NCBI GenBank assembly: GCA_030374735.1
Contig: JASCIV010000019.1
Span: 1-64,000 of the forward strand
Source: Gracilaria caudata
Taxonomy: Eukaryota; Rhodophyta; Florideophyceae; Gracilariales; Gracilariaceae
Length of the DNA: 64,000 nt
Direction: 5' to 3'
Both the position numbers and the translations under genes were made by a program. Below are positions 46,166 through 57,774 of the stretch, in pieces (the stretch's first letter is position 1; each line of letters begins with the position of its first letter). The notes beneath the pieces are model-generated. The model did no database searches. It was given only the letters and a program-made list of their open reading frames with translations, and was not told the DNA's origin.

Positions 46166-47997
46166 GTTTGGCAAGAGGGTGGACGGTGATGGGGTGGTAT
46201 TGGAGGAAGGCCTTGGTCTGCACTGGAAATGACGAGTTGTGGTTGAAGGGTTCTGAGCGACGAGGTTTGAAGAGTAAGGCTCGCAGCTATTGTACAGCGG
46301 AACGAGAGCGCAGGGGCAACGCGCAGCGCAACGGAGAAGCGTTAAAGAGGGGGCAGTTGGCGGTGAAGCTGGGGCAGGAGGGCGTTCGGTGCGCGCGGAG
46401 CACGGAGAATAGCCGTGTACGCTTCTTACAGTGGGCGCGCGCAGTAGATAGCGCGGCAAATGCGGCAGTTCTGTGCTGATGCCACCGCAGAAGCGCCCAA
46501 CGGAAACGGCGCAGCTGGCCGCGTGCACGACTTGTCGCGCCGCGCTTGCTTAACCGCTCCTCGGCCTGAGCCATACGCGGCGCAGAATCTGTAGTGCAGC
46601 TGCAAATCTGACATCAACCAACCATCGTGGTCGTCGCGTCTCGCGGAGTCGCCCGCTTCTTCCATATCTTCAGCAATCCCCCGCGGCGTTGCGCGGCTGG
46701 ACGGCGGCACAAATGCGTGCAGCCCCGTAGGTCGTCTTGCTCGCGACGCCCGTGATGGCGGACGATCCTTAAAAGAATCTTCGCTGTTCGCGTGGGTCAC
46801 CCAGTGTTGGCGAGTTTTTTTGCTGCACTCGCGTGAGTTTTACGATCCGCCTCGCGTGCCGTGAAAGAATGTCACCGCCAAGTCAACAACCCGTGCACTT
46901 GTGGTCTGGTCGTTGCACAGTCATACGCTGATGTTTGAGAACGCGCTCTTGACCTTATCCCTAACTCGGATATATCCGCGCGATAATGCTACGGAACGCA
47001 TAGGGACATATGTCTTGCTTGATATCTCAACGGTGTGGGGCATTTCCTCTGAACCAAATGGTGGACATTTAGCTGGCCACTGATGTCATGTAGCTGCGCA
47101 AGTGCGTGCCACACCCAGCACGTGCTTCATCGTCAACTCCGAGTAATTTGAGCGTGAACGATGCTCCGAAACCAGAAAGTTAGGTACAGACGCACTCGTG
47201 AGTGTGCCATTATTAACGACAAATCGTAGCTTGAACAGTCTAGTAGACCTCATCAATCGTGACTCCAAACATCTAGAACGCCCACGCTTCCATCGTGTCA
47301 TTTATAACTGGTTAACTGTCGTGTACGGCGCGCCATGGCAAGTCGTCGTCAGCACTACACCGTTCCCCTTACTCACCGACAGAGCTCACCACCGTATCTG
47401 AAGAGTCAGTCCAGGAACACGAGCGGCGAAAAAAATCTGCCTCCCGCAGACGATTTTTCGTTCGAGATCTGTTATTTGTTTGCAATCTGCAGATAGCTCG
47501 TCATGATGTTACCAGACTCCGGTTTTAACATTCGCCTCTGTGGTTAAACTCATCCTGGAAAAGGGGAAGGCGATTATCCCTAACCCTTGCCCGGTACCGT
47601 TGTACACTGTACTACTATAGTTGTACGTGTAGACGGATGTGGAACGACCAGTGCAATTTGCGGAAAGTGTTAAAAGCTTAGCTCTTGTTCTGTGACAACT
47701 TTGTGCTAGGGTCAGGAAGGTTATACCTTAGTTTTAGGTTAGCGTTTCTTGTAATCATACATGGTTTGGAACAGACTTACCCGTTGTAGAACCTTGCTGC
47801 TCAAAAAGTTTTTTGGAAGATTGTGTCCCTTTTGAAATTGTTCTGTTGTTTGCCGGGACGTTGGGCGAACACACACACAAAGTGACACACTCGTGTATGA
47901 AAACGCGTACGCTAATTTCTCGTACGCGGGGGTTTGCTAAAGACCCAACAACCTATAACACTTCTACCCTGCAGTCATCAACTACCGAAAGGTAGCT
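46166..47997. other. Gene-poor region with a GC-rich upstream block and GTAC cluster
   Basis: About 46290-46560 is clearly GC-richer than its surroundings, just upstream of the MFS gene, and is likely its promoter and 5' leader. The rest has only scattered short frames. Four GTAC tetramers lie within 33 bp (47594, 47602, 47609, 47623), echoing the cluster at 39.6-39.9 kb. No tRNA, repeat array or recognisable domain was found. Confidence 0.4.
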
Positions 47998-48720
47998 ATG
48001 CTATACGCACTGGGCTACGACGAGAAAGAATTAGATCTCTTAGGTGTTTTCGACCGCAGGGCGTTTCGCTACCGACGCTTATCGCCTTCATCCTCCCATG
48101 AACCACTTCACTCATCCCCTGGAGACCGCCGGCAGAGGGGCTCTGTCACTGTTGCACGTAAAACTGTGTGCCAACGTCGTTGGCCCAACGACCTGTAGGT
48201 CTCGATGATGATGCCGATGATGACCACAATGCTCTCTGTCCGAGAGCGATAACCGTTGGTTCCTTGTGTAAATAAGGATGACACGGCACATCAAGCTGTT
48301 CCTGCTGTATAAACAGGCTGTAGACGTCATCGGTATCCCTGCTATGTTTTTGGCCAAATCCCCGTGTCCGAAGTGAAACAGTGAAGCTGTTCACAACGTG
48401 CGTTCTAAGAATCATGGGCATGCAGTAAGTGCACATATGGTCAGCTTTAAACTCATGACAATGGAGCGGAACCCACATTCGTTTTGACAATTAAGCAGCA
48501 GATTCAGAACAAAAGACATATTCCTGCTGTGAAGGCTGTCGTATCTAGAATCTTGGATGGCTCACCGGGCAGGTTCGCCAACAATATTGGTGAGGTCCGG
48601 GGGGAAACTGCTCATTGCGAAGTTGTATTGTTTAGCACGCAGAATCGACCGTCCACAGGTGAAAAAGCGTCCCGGACATTGGGGTGCAAATCAGATGATC
48701 TAGGCCAGTGGCCAGCGTAG
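47998..48720 (+). other. Coding-like fragments, unresolved
   Basis: Two plus-strand frames look like real protein but do not make a gene alone: 47998-48198 (MLYALGYDEKELDLLGVFDRR...) and about 48496-48720 (HIPAVKAVVSRILDGS... GEVRGETAHCEVVLFS). They lie upstream of the tentative two-exon gene at 48746 and may be its earlier exons, or remnants of a decayed gene. I could not find a set of joins that I trust, and no family is recognised. Confidence 0.25.
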
Positions 48721-48745
48721 AGTATATGGCTTTCTATAACTCGGC

Positions 48746-49376
48746 ATGGATGATAAGTGTTATCAGCCTTCTGTGTTCGAAATGCTTCTCCCTTTGGCCA
48801 TCAACGATTGTCTCATGACCCTTCGGAATGCGTCACAACTGAAGAATGTATGTTTCACGAGCGCGCAGGCGGTGAGGAGGGTCCGAACCTGGAACTATCA
48901 GTGAGCGAAGCATTAGATGTCATGAAGGATTTCAAGTACTACCTTCGTAGGGCCTACGGCATCACACGCAGCATAACGAGATTTAGGAGTGAACCGAGGA
49001 TTATGTCCAACAGCTAGATTTAAAGAAAACTCCAAGTGCACGGAAGTCATTCGCTGACTACGTCACGTTACATCCGAACCTTCGGAGGCTGTTTCGGCGT
49101 AACGCAAGACACGAATGCCTTAAACAGCTTTTTGGTCTTCCGAAGACGATTGTTGCAAATGAGCCCGTGAGCACCTTCAGTGTTCAAGAGGATCAGGACT
49201 GTTTGTGCGGGGCATGCAACTTAAAAACTGAAATTGAAATTCGCCAGCTGCCAGAATACCAATTCATCATGACCTCCCTGCTCCTGGCCGCACACCTCGA
49301 GGTCCTCCATGTGGTCAGAAATGTTTTGTGTACGACGGTACTGGTATCGTACGAAATCTCCTGTAGCTGGAGATAA
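48746..49376 (+). CDS. Tentative two-exon gene, unknown function
   Basis: Exon 1 48746-48847 starts with ATG (MDDKCYQPSVFEMLLPLAIN...) right after an in-frame stop. It meets a GTATGT donor, and with acceptor CCAACAG at 49013 the frame continues in 49014-49376 (LDLKKTPSARKSFADYVTLH...) to a stop, giving 154 aa. Both exons look like protein, but no family is known. The proposed 166-bp intron itself contains an open frame, so a frameshifted pseudogene is an alternative. It ends 93 bp before the PPR gene. Confidence 0.35.
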
Positions 49377-49469
49377 AAACCAATTGCCACTGTCCCTCAA
49401 CACCGCGCAGTGTGTCCAAGCATTCTTTTCAACCTTAGGAGCTCCGGGCAGAAGCTTCGCTCGATTTTG

Positions 49470-51069
49470 ATGAAGACTGAGGCCAAAAACATAGCAGTTC
49501 CGATGACCTACCCTTTGTTTGTGAGCTCAACCTTCGTTCACAGAGGTACCGACTTTGCGACGCTAAGATGTCCACGCCATTTCCCTCTGAGAAGAGCCCG
49601 AAGTGTTTCACACACGCCGTTGCGGCTCTCTGCCATAAGTACTAGTTACGGTCGTGCATCAATAAGAGCGAACGAAGACGCTCAAGAACTCATCAACGCG
49701 GAGGTCTCAGAAAGACAGTGGCGAAGGCAGAATAACTTCCTCGTACACCACGCACAGACAAATGGTCTTGATGCAGCAATTGAACTTTTGTGGCGAATGA
49801 CTAGGGACGGAAAGGCTATGACGCAGAACTACAACCAGGTAATAAGCCTACTGGCTGCTGAAGACCGCTTCAGTGATGGGCTCGCTCTTGCTGATGAAGC
49901 TGGTAAACGTGGGATGGCTAACATTATTACCTTTAGACCGCTCATGAAATACTGCTGCGCAAATGGCAATGGAAAAGGTGCAAAACGTGTGTGGAATACC
50001 ATGGCGCGCCATGGGATTGACGGCGATATGTTTCTGTTTGCTGAGCTAATGGGCGCGCTAATACGATCAGAGGACTTGGCTTCAGCTCAAAGGGTTCTGG
50101 ATTCTCTGATGGAAACCGGTCGTCGTCCTCACATCGTGTTGTACAACACACTCATGAAAGGATTCGCCAGGAAAGCTGATATTCGGAGGGGGTTCGAACT
50201 TTTCCGGGCGATTGAGGATTCCGGCGCAAAGCCCGATGAAACGGTAAGTGCAAGCATTCTTACGCTCGATAAGAATGCGAATCATTGATTCGGTCAAAGG
50301 AGAATACGTTCTAATTCAGTGTTTGTTTTGTTTTGCGCTTTTGGAGCAGACCTTCAACACGTTACTAAATGTCTGCGTTCGCGGTAAGGACTTGAACGCC
50401 GTGAACAAGGCCATGGCACTCATGCACAAGTATGAGGTAAAACCAGGTGCTCCTACCTTCAATACGCTTCTTAAGATGTTCGCAAGAGTCGGGAGATTTG
50501 AGGATGCTCTGGCAATTTATAGAGAGATGCAAGAAACTGTGGAACCATCAATTGTTACCTTCAACACCCTGATAGATGGGTGTGCCCACCGAGGTGATAT
50601 GGATCAAGCGGCTAGGTTCTTCGATGAAATGGTAGACAGAGGTTTCACACCTGACATTTGCACTATGACCTCGTTGTTGAAGGGCTTTGGTCGATGTAGG
50701 GATCCGGAGAAGGCAGTGGAATTATTTGAAGCTATGAAAGAAGGTGGATTTCATATTCAGGATCGCACACGGTATGCAGTGATCAACGCATGTTTAAGAG
50801 GCAATGATAGGAAACATGCACGAAAGTATATTGAAGACATGACGGCAAGTGGGTTAAATGTTCGTGCTCGAACCTGGATCTGGTTGTTAGAGAGTGACAT
50901 ACATGCAGATGATGAACAAGGTGCTCTCGAGACTCTACGAGGGCTGTACAGGTCAGGCGGCACGCTAGATTCTGTGGCCAAAGCAGAAATGCTACGAGAA
51001 GTTCGAGAACGAGGCGGTCTGCTGCGGCTTCAGCGGGAGTTGAAGGCTTGCAAGACTCATGGTGCGTGA
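49470..51069 (+). CDS. Pentatricopeptide repeat protein, organellar, two exons
   Basis: An RNA-binding PPR protein, probably plastid or mitochondrial. Exons are 49470-50243 and 50350-51069 with a 106-bp intron (GTAAGT...GAGCAG). Splicing joins AKPDET to TFNTLLNVCV and restores a repeat. The protein is 497 aa. After a presequence rich in R, S, T and F, at least eight 35-residue PPR units follow, for example NIITFRPLMKYCCANGNG, HIVLYNTLMKGFARK, APTFNTLLKMFARVGR, SIVTFNTLIDGCAHRGD. An in-frame ATG about 33 bp downstream (MTYPLFVSSTF) is an alternative start. PPRs bind organelle transcripts for processing or translation; the target is unknown. Confidence 0.9.
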
Positions 51070-52522
51070 TGCGGAGATAAGATGCAAATAGAAATGAATA
51101 ACTCGCTTGATTGTAGGTACCAGGACTAAGGATGAAGTTTTCCTTGATCAACTATGATACACAGATTTTCGCTGGCCTTTTTTGGTGTTGTAGATGAATA
51201 CTCACGCCTCATGTGAATAACAGAAAAGTATCGCCTGTTTTCAGCGCATTGCAATTGACGAGGGGTTCTGGCTTCTTTCACGTAGAATTAGTCCTGCTCG
51301 AGAAGGGTTGCGTCAGAGGTGGCACTTTGTGAGCTACGAGACTTTGCTGGGGAAACCGGTGTGTGAGGAACAGCTACGTTGAAGCAGGCCGAGGATCAAG
51401 TTGAACAAATGAGCGTGGAGATCATCATTTCCACTGTCAACCATGATGATCCTAGCGTTGAGCTAAGATAGCCATTGTCTGCATCTGTATACCTGCACAC
51501 AAGAGCAACGCACCAGTGCAAGCAGTTCCTGTAACGAAGACAAACCATCTTAAAGCAAGACTAAAGGGGTTGGGAACGAATAAGAGGAGGGCAAGGGTTC
51601 AGTGGTTTAAACCGTTCTAACCCGTAACATTATAACTCGAAGTCTTGTATTCCTGCGGAGCACATCTGCGTTCGCCACCCCCGTAATCTGCTACTATCGT
51701 GCCCTTGTCCTTAATCTTGATGATGGAATCGCATTATTTATGGGCGGCCAAGGGTTGGCTATGCCAGAGGTGCTCTCGAGGCGTCGCCGCATGTTTACTG
51801 CTGCTGCAGTGTGCTGCAAGACCGTACGCACAAGCCGCAGCATGATTGAGCGGTACTCAAGTACCGGGCTTAACCGTTAGACCCACGGAGCTTGGGGAAG
51901 AACTCGGCCAGTCTGCGGGCGAAGGATTTCATGGACGTTCCGGCGCCGCCATGCGCATCAAAAGCCACGAGGGAACAGCTGAGCGTTGTCTGTGGCACAG
52001 AACGAGTCGTACTTGCGATGTTTGAGCTCTTCAGCTTCGCTTGCGGCTCTGGCTCCGGTCGGCCTCATTGCTCTGTATCATGAGTGCATGAATACAATTT
52101 CTATCTACAGTAGAATCGAAATATTCGAGTAGCTCGTGCCAGGTATCTAAGGATTTACTGATTTTTTGAGTATAGTTTCCATCTTTCGCCGTCGATGAAC
52201 GGCATCCTAGCCAGGCGCGTTCTTAACAAATCCTGAGCTTTGGGCTCTCTTTGTTTATGCGCCGTATTACAGAAAAGGGTATGTAAGGAAGTGTTGATAT
52301 ATCCCTTGGTTTAAACGCTCTCTTCCGTTCTCGAATTTGATTTTGGAAACACGTCAGAAACTCACAGTGGATGAGTACCCTGTAACGCCGCGGACGGACG
52401 AATTGGATACCATACAAACAGGAGGAGGAAAGGTTTAATATCAAGACCCATTCAAGACGGATAGTACCTTGAGAAAGGCTCCCCAGAGGCTCCGTCTCCG
52501 AAGAAAGATAACTTTGTAAGTC
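51070..52522. other. Intergenic region PPR to UTP12
   Basis: About 1.45 kb without a supported gene. It contains an inverted repeat CGGTACT/AGTACCG at 51851-51866 with GTAC in each arm and a two-base loop. Short frames such as 51892-52083 show no domain. It should hold the UTP12 promoter and the PPR 3' UTR. Confidence 0.4.
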
Positions 52523-55500
52523 ATGGTAAAAGCATATTTGAAATATGAACAAGTTGCTGCTTTCGGCGTTGTGGCAAGTAACACAGCTAGCTGCGTTGAG
52601 GTTAGGAACGGGAATCATTTACCTCTCATAGCATGCGCCGCTGGTGATGCCGTCGTTGTTTGGAATTTGCGGACCGGCGAATCAGTCGTGCGGCTTGGCA
52701 ATGCTACGACAAGAAAAGCAGGTCCTGTTCAGGCGATTACTGTTTCGCAAGGTGGCGAAACGATTGCAAGTGGTTACGCAGACGGTTCAATACGGATATG
52801 GAATTTCACTTTAGACGGGGATGACACCTATTCTGCGTTCGAAGAGCAAGAGCCACAGCCGCTTGTGACATTCAATGGCCATCGTTCTGGCGTTTCTTGT
52901 CTTGCATTTCAGAAAGTCACCGCGCAGATCAAGACGAACACTGAAGCCACCGTACGTCCTTCCACCCTTGCCAGTGGGTCAAACGATGGAGACGTCATCA
53001 TGTGGAACACCGCTGAGGGTAACGGAATTTTCAGGCTCGCTGCTCATCATGATGCTGTCACGAGCATGATTTATTTCAAACGAGAATCTGATTCATACAT
53101 AGTTTCGTCGTCCAAGGATGGCACAATAAGAGTGCACGATGTAGAAGCACAGCATTGTGTTCAAACCATTGTTGGATATCGCGCTGAGGTTTGGGCAATG
53201 CAGTTGGACCCAAGCAATTCTCTTCTTGTTACAGGCAGTGTTGGGGCTGAGTTGAAAGGTTTCCGCCTTAGAGACATTTCCATGGAATCTCCCACGTCAA
53301 ATGGTCATGAAAAGAAGGGTGACTTGAACACATTCGACCATGAGACCGTTTTCAAAGCCATTGGTGCTATAGAACGACAAACTGCAGCTGAACGAGTTAC
53401 CTCGATCCAGTTCACTGAATCCGAGGGAGAAACCTTCATGCTAGTGGGTGCAGCTGACAAGAACGCTGAGATATTTTCAGTCCGCAGCCCAAAGAAGGCT
53501 GAAAGCCATCGCAAGAGGCGTGAAAAGAGGAAAATAGAGACAATCCAGAAAGACTTGATTGCTACAGCTGAAGAGAAAGGATGGAGTGATTCAGTTCTCC
53601 AACAGAACTTAACAACCCAGAAGCAAATGATATCTTTCAATCTTGAAATGTCAGACTTTGTGCACAGCGTCAGGCAAGTTCGAATGTCCAAGAAGCTTCG
53701 TTCAGTAGGCTTCTTGGAATCCAATGTAGAGAAAGGAAGAAAACAAGTCGGTCAGGCCGAACTACAGTTGCTTGTCCAAACAAAGGACGCAGGTATTGAA
53801 GTTCACAAAGCCTTCGTTGTTACTTCCAAGAAGAAGAAGGAACGTAAGAAAAAAGGCCAAGGCGGTATAGATGAACCACGGCAAGCCTCGAACGAGATAA
53901 AGAAGCTAATCAATCTTGATTTTGAAGGTCATCGAAGTGATGTTCGATCAGTATCTCTTGCTCCTGATGACAACACACTGCTTTCTGCTAGCGATGGGTC
54001 ACTGAAGCTGTGGAATGTCGGAACTCAGAAGTGTATTAGGTCTATGAAGTTTGAAGATTACGGCCTTTGCACACAGTTCCTCGGTGCTGAAGGTCGCTTT
54101 GCAGTGGTTGGGACTAAAACTGGAGGGCTCCATGTTTTTAACATTGGTTCCGGAGCATTAATCGCGGAACAGAAAGATGCCCACAAGAAGGAAATATGGA
54201 GCATGTGTCTGGATAACAAGATTTACGAAGCAGATACGTTAATTACCGGTGGATCAGACAAGCGGGTCTGTATGTGGGACTTTGAAGATATCTTAATGAG
54301 CAAGAAGGGAGATTTGAAACAAAAACAAGTGTTGGAGATGCAAGACGAGGTTCTCTGCGTTAAAGTTGCATTCGGTCGTGAGCGTCCTGTGCTCATTGTC
54401 TCGCTCATGGATTCAACTGTTCGAGCATTCTTTATGGACACGTTTGAACCATATTTGAGCTTCTACGGTCATCGTCTTCCTGTCATGTCCTTAGATGTAT
54501 CCAGTGACGGTCTGATTCTAGCGACCGGATCTGCGGATAAGACGATAAAGTTGTGGGGTATGGACTTTGGAGACTGTCGACGAAGCCTTCGAGCGCACTC
54601 TGAATCAGTTTTATCCTTAGTGTTTCAGCCGAATACTCATTATCTTTTCTCAGGCTCACGGGATGGCTCCTTAAAGTACTGGGACGCGGACAAGTTTGAG
54701 TTTGTCTGTGAAATCGAAGGTCAAAGGGGTGAAGTATGGACATTAGCGACAAGTAATGATGGGGAAATTATCGCCTCAGCAAGCCACGACAAGATTCTTC
54801 GGGTCTGGAGACGCACTGACGAGCCCATATTCCTAGAGGAAGAGCGAGACAGGCGGATGGACGAGATGTTTGAATCTGCCCTTATTGAAGAGGACTTCAA
54901 AGAGGCTTCGAAAAGCAAGAAGGACACTGGGTTTATGAAGGATCTATCGAAGGGTGAGGCGTCCGCAGCGGGAAAGAGATCACTTGATACCGTAAAGGGA
55001 GGAGAAAGACTCCTAGAGGCCCTAAAGTATTGTGCAGAAGAAGAGGAACGGTTGGCAACTGCTTCGGATGAGGCACCAAATCCGATGATGCTCGGGCTAT
55101 CCCCGAAAGCTTACATACTGCGAACTCTCGAGCAAATTAAGACCGCAGACCTTGATGAAGCTCTGCACATTTTACCGCTGAGCGCTGCCACTGATTTATT
55201 GGGCTACTGCTGCAATCTTCTAGATCCAGAATGCAAGTTGGCGATGCTATCGGCGGAAATGTTGATTCGCGCGTGTTTGTACATGATTAAGCTTCATCAT
55301 AGTCAGATAACGGCAGGAGCTGCCAGTCGAAAGCTTATATCAGATCTCCAGCAACGAATGAAACGACACACGACAGATATTCGGAAAAGGATGGGGTTCA
55401 ATAGTGCAGCCCTGCAATTCTGGCAGACAGAACTTGCAGATCGAGATGATGCGCCTTTCCGTGACGCAGAAGCCAGAGCTCACAACTTAAAGAGAAAACG

Positions 55501-55534
55501 GTTGAAGACTGGTCACTTGCAGGGAGTTCGATGA
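52523..55534 (+). CDS. WDR3: UTP12/WDR3, UTP-B subunit of the SSU processome
   Basis: 1003 aa without introns, starting MVKAYLKYEQVAAFGVV, the typical UTP12 (Dip2/WDR3) N-terminus. Two WD40 propellers run to about residue 780, with unit ends such as VWNLRTGES, LKLWNVGTQK, VCMWDFED, IKLWGMDFGD and LRVWRRTDEP. A basic, charged insert (KKKKERKKKGQ) lies near 430-450. The C-terminal Utp12 domain (about 860-975, ILRTLEQIKTADLDEALHIL...) mediates UTP-B assembly. It acts in the nucleolus with UTP21 at 19-22 kb in early 18S rRNA processing. Confidence 0.95.
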   Translation: MVKAYLKYEQVAAFGVVASNTASCVEVRNGNHLPLIACAAGDAVVVWNLRTGESVVRLGNATTRKAGPVQAITVSQGGETIASGYADGSIRIWNFTLDGDDTYSAFEEQEPQPLVTFNGHRSGVSCLAFQKVTAQIKTNTEATVRPSTLASGSNDGDVIMWNTAEGNGIFRLAAHHDAVTSMIYFKRESDSYIVSSSKDGTIRVHDVEAQHCVQTIVGYRAEVWAMQLDPSNSLLVTGSVGAELKGFRLRDISMESPTSNGHEKKGDLNTFDHETVFKAIGAIERQTAAERVTSIQFTESEGETFMLVGAADKNAEIFSVRSPKKAESHRKRREKRKIETIQKDLIATAEEKGWSDSVLQQNLTTQKQMISFNLEMSDFVHSVRQVRMSKKLRSVGFLESNVEKGRKQVGQAELQLLVQTKDAGIEVHKAFVVTSKKKKERKKKGQGGIDEPRQASNEIKKLINLDFEGHRSDVRSVSLAPDDNTLLSASDGSLKLWNVGTQKCIRSMKFEDYGLCTQFLGAEGRFAVVGTKTGGLHVFNIGSGALIAEQKDAHKKEIWSMCLDNKIYEADTLITGGSDKRVCMWDFEDILMSKKGDLKQKQVLEMQDEVLCVKVAFGRERPVLIVSLMDSTVRAFFMDTFEPYLSFYGHRLPVMSLDVSSDGLILATGSADKTIKLWGMDFGDCRRSLRAHSESVLSLVFQPNTHYLFSGSRDGSLKYWDADKFEFVCEIEGQRGEVWTLATSNDGEIIASASHDKILRVWRRTDEPIFLEEERDRRMDEMFESALIEEDFKEASKSKKDTGFMKDLSKGEASAAGKRSLDTVKGGERLLEALKYCAEEEERLATASDEAPNPMMLGLSPKAYILRTLEQIKTADLDEALHILPLSAATDLLGYCCNLLDPECKLAMLSAEMLIRACLYMIKLHHSQITAGAASRKLISDLQQRMKRHTTDIRKRMGFNSAALQFWQTELADRDDAPFRDAEARAHNLKRKRLKTGHLQGVR

Positions 55535-55706
55535 TACAAATAAACAGACCAATAGAGAGGCTGATGTGTTTTCCATGCTTACAAGCCAATGTCGACCCGG
55601 GTAGGTAGTTTATGTTTGGACCGACTACCGGTTGGTTTCTGCCAGAATGACACGATGGGATCAGACGCGAAAGTGTGTTCGATTTCGGCGATGGAAAGTT
55701 GCGTTT

Positions 55707-56297
55707 CTAAGCCTCTGGAATCTCCGCTCGCATCATCTCTAAACTGCGCTTGGTGTTTTCTATGAGACTATCGATTGTGAGACCGTATTCTTGAAGTCTC
55801 ACTGAGTACTGCTTGATGAACATTTGCGCGGAGAATTCTTCGCTTAACTTGAGACGTGTAAGAAAGATGGCGAATCTATCCACAACGTCCAAGGCAGAGT
55901 CAATGAATATATGCTTTCCTTGTCGGTCAAAAGTCTGGAAACCCGGATACAGAAGATGGTGAGAAAACTTGATTCGTTGACTTGCGATATTTAGTTTCGC
56001 TCTTCACATTTAACGTACCTCGTATCTTGTTCCCAACTTCGCCAGCTCTACGTAATCTCGTTCAAGGGAACCCATTTCTTTTCTCACAATTTCCGACTTC
56101 ATGAGCTTGCTGTCTGAGAAGTCCGGAAAGAACGGACCGATCATGGACACTCTAGCGCGACGGTTGCGGCGCGTGGTCGTCCGTAACATCTTGCTCCGTT
56201 GTTCGCATACTGCAATCTTGGTGCGAACGCCCGATACTGACAAAGGAGTTGCGGGTACGAAAGCTGAGCATCTATTGAACATGATGTGATTCAACAT
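55707..56297 (-). CDS. DUF1825 protein of cyanobacterial origin, plastid, two exons
   Basis: Exons (minus) are 56297-56019 and 55934-55707; the 84-bp intron runs GTACGT to TTCCAG. The spliced protein is 168 aa. After about 50 residues rich in R, T, S and V (a plastid presequence), the mature part reads FFPDFSDSKLMKSEIVRKEM, LAKLGTRYETFDRQGKHIFI, RFAIFLTRLKLSEEFSAQMF and a C-terminal MRAEIP. This order matches cyanobacterial DUF1825 (DSEIV...FDREGKKIFI...SEDFMAQM), recalled from the family. Its function is unknown. The splice restores the block through the conserved Y-x-x-F-D-R. Starts at 56297 or 56282 are both possible. Strong support for a photosynthetic host. Confidence 0.82.
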
Positions 56298-56820
56298 AGC
56301 CGGCAGATGCACCGGCCTCGAAACTCAAAACAAAAAATCCTGTCTTGTCCGCGCCTGCGTTTTGATTCACAATAAACTCGTTCAGGGATGAGGCGCAGTC
56401 TCCACAATTGAGCCTTTGTTTTATATCTGGAACAAGGTATGTAAGCAAGGCCAGGCGTTGAAAAAGAACCAACGGTCCGTACGAGGATGCATGATACTGC
56501 GAACCGGCGGGCTTCTTCAGATGTTGGAGCGTACGGCTGAAAACCCTTGCAGCCATACCCAAGACGGTCCCAAAATCTTATGTGGGGGTGCTAGCTTCTT
56601 ATTGGCTCGTTAAAGAACTTGAGACGAACTGTAAGAGAAATGCAATCCCGTGATGCAATTGATCAGATACAACGGTGGATTACTGGGTCTGATCTCAGGT
56701 CCTGACATGAACGATGTTCCGCCGGCGATGGGATTGTTGACGTCGCGGATCCGCTTCCTTTCGTGTTCCCGATCCAACTGGCGCGCAGCGACATGCCGGT
56801 GATACAGAAATGCCTCCGAA

Positions 56821-57774
56821 ATGAGTTCAGAAGCGCGCTATCTCAAACGCTTTCGCACAGACTCCTTCGAAGAGATACGCGAACTGATAGTATCCTTCCC
56901 AGATATTGTGCACGCAAGAAGCGCAGATGACGCCACCGCTTTGCACATCACCGTAGCGCATAATCCGCAACCCGATCAAGTGGCTCCGATTCTCATAACG
57001 CACGGTGCAGACGTAAACGCCCGTGGTTTCCGCAATCAAAACAAAACTGTTCTACACGAAGCCGCATGGCGTGGCTGTCGAGAAACAATCAGCTTGCTTA
57101 TTCAAAGTGGTGCACGCGTTGATGCGTTGAAGAGTGGAGATTGGACAGCGCTCATGATCGCGTGCGCCCGTGCTAATTCCGCGGGTGTTCGAGAGCTTGT
57201 GGAAGCTGGAGCAAGGACACATTTGATTAATCGCACCGGAGAAACTGCGCTCCATTTAAGCGCGCGCGCTGCTTGCTCGACAGACGTTCAGTTACTTTTG
57301 TCTCATGGGAGTGACATCCACGCACGCACGAAGAACGGAAGAGAGCCACTTCATTACGCTGCGCGTTCTAACTCAGTTGCATGTGCTAAGGTGATGATTG
57401 CACATGGAGGGTCGTTGCGGGTGAAGGAGGCAAGCGGTATGACGCCCGCTGTTGAGGCATGTGCGATGGGGCACAGTGTATTTGTGCGATTTGTGTTGGA
57501 GGTAGATGGTTCAACTATCTGGGAAAAAGATTGCGGTGGCTTGAATGGCTTGCATCACGCTGCTATGGGCGGACATTTGAATGTTGTGCGAGAATTGATT
57601 CGAGAGAAGGACGCTGATGTTGATGCAGAGGATAGTAGGGGACAGACAGCACTCCTGTTATCGATGTACAATGGTCATGCTCATGTAACAAAAGAGCTCC
57701 AAAACGCCGGGGCACGCATGCAAAGTATTTCGACGGAGTTTCGTGAACATGGTGAAGTAGCGGAGAAGAACTAA
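56821..57774 (+). CDS. Ankyrin repeat protein
   Basis: 317 aa with a genuine ATG. About seven or eight 33-residue ankyrin repeats fill nearly the whole protein: DDATALHITVAHNP, NKTVLHEAAWRGCRETISLLI, DWTALMIACARANSAGVREL, GETALHLSARAACSTDVQLLL, GREPLHYAARSNSVACAKVMI, NGLHHAAMGGHLNVVRELI, GQTALLLSMYNGHAHVTKEL. No extra catalytic or membrane domain is visible. It is a protein-binding solenoid; partners unknown. No intron. Confidence 0.9.
   Translation: MSSEARYLKRFRTDSFEEIRELIVSFPDIVHARSADDATALHITVAHNPQPDQVAPILITHGADVNARGFRNQNKTVLHEAAWRGCRETISLLIQSGARVDALKSGDWTALMIACARANSAGVRELVEAGARTHLINRTGETALHLSARAACSTDVQLLLSHGSDIHARTKNGREPLHYAARSNSVACAKVMIAHGGSLRVKEASGMTPAVEACAMGHSVFVRFVLEVDGSTIWEKDCGGLNGLHHAAMGGHLNVVRELIREKDADVDAEDSRGQTALLLSMYNGHAHVTKELQNAGARMQSISTEFREHGEVAEKN

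Noticed and set aside
46166..46528. N-terminal extension of the MFS transporter
   Set aside because: The frame is open only because of high GC; it begins with GTG, and the family start is at the later ATG before helix 1.
56272..56562. 96-codon minus-strand frame upstream of DUF1825
   Set aside because: The start looks like a mitochondrial leader, but it overlaps the DUF1825 exon in another frame and has no domain or clear splice sites.
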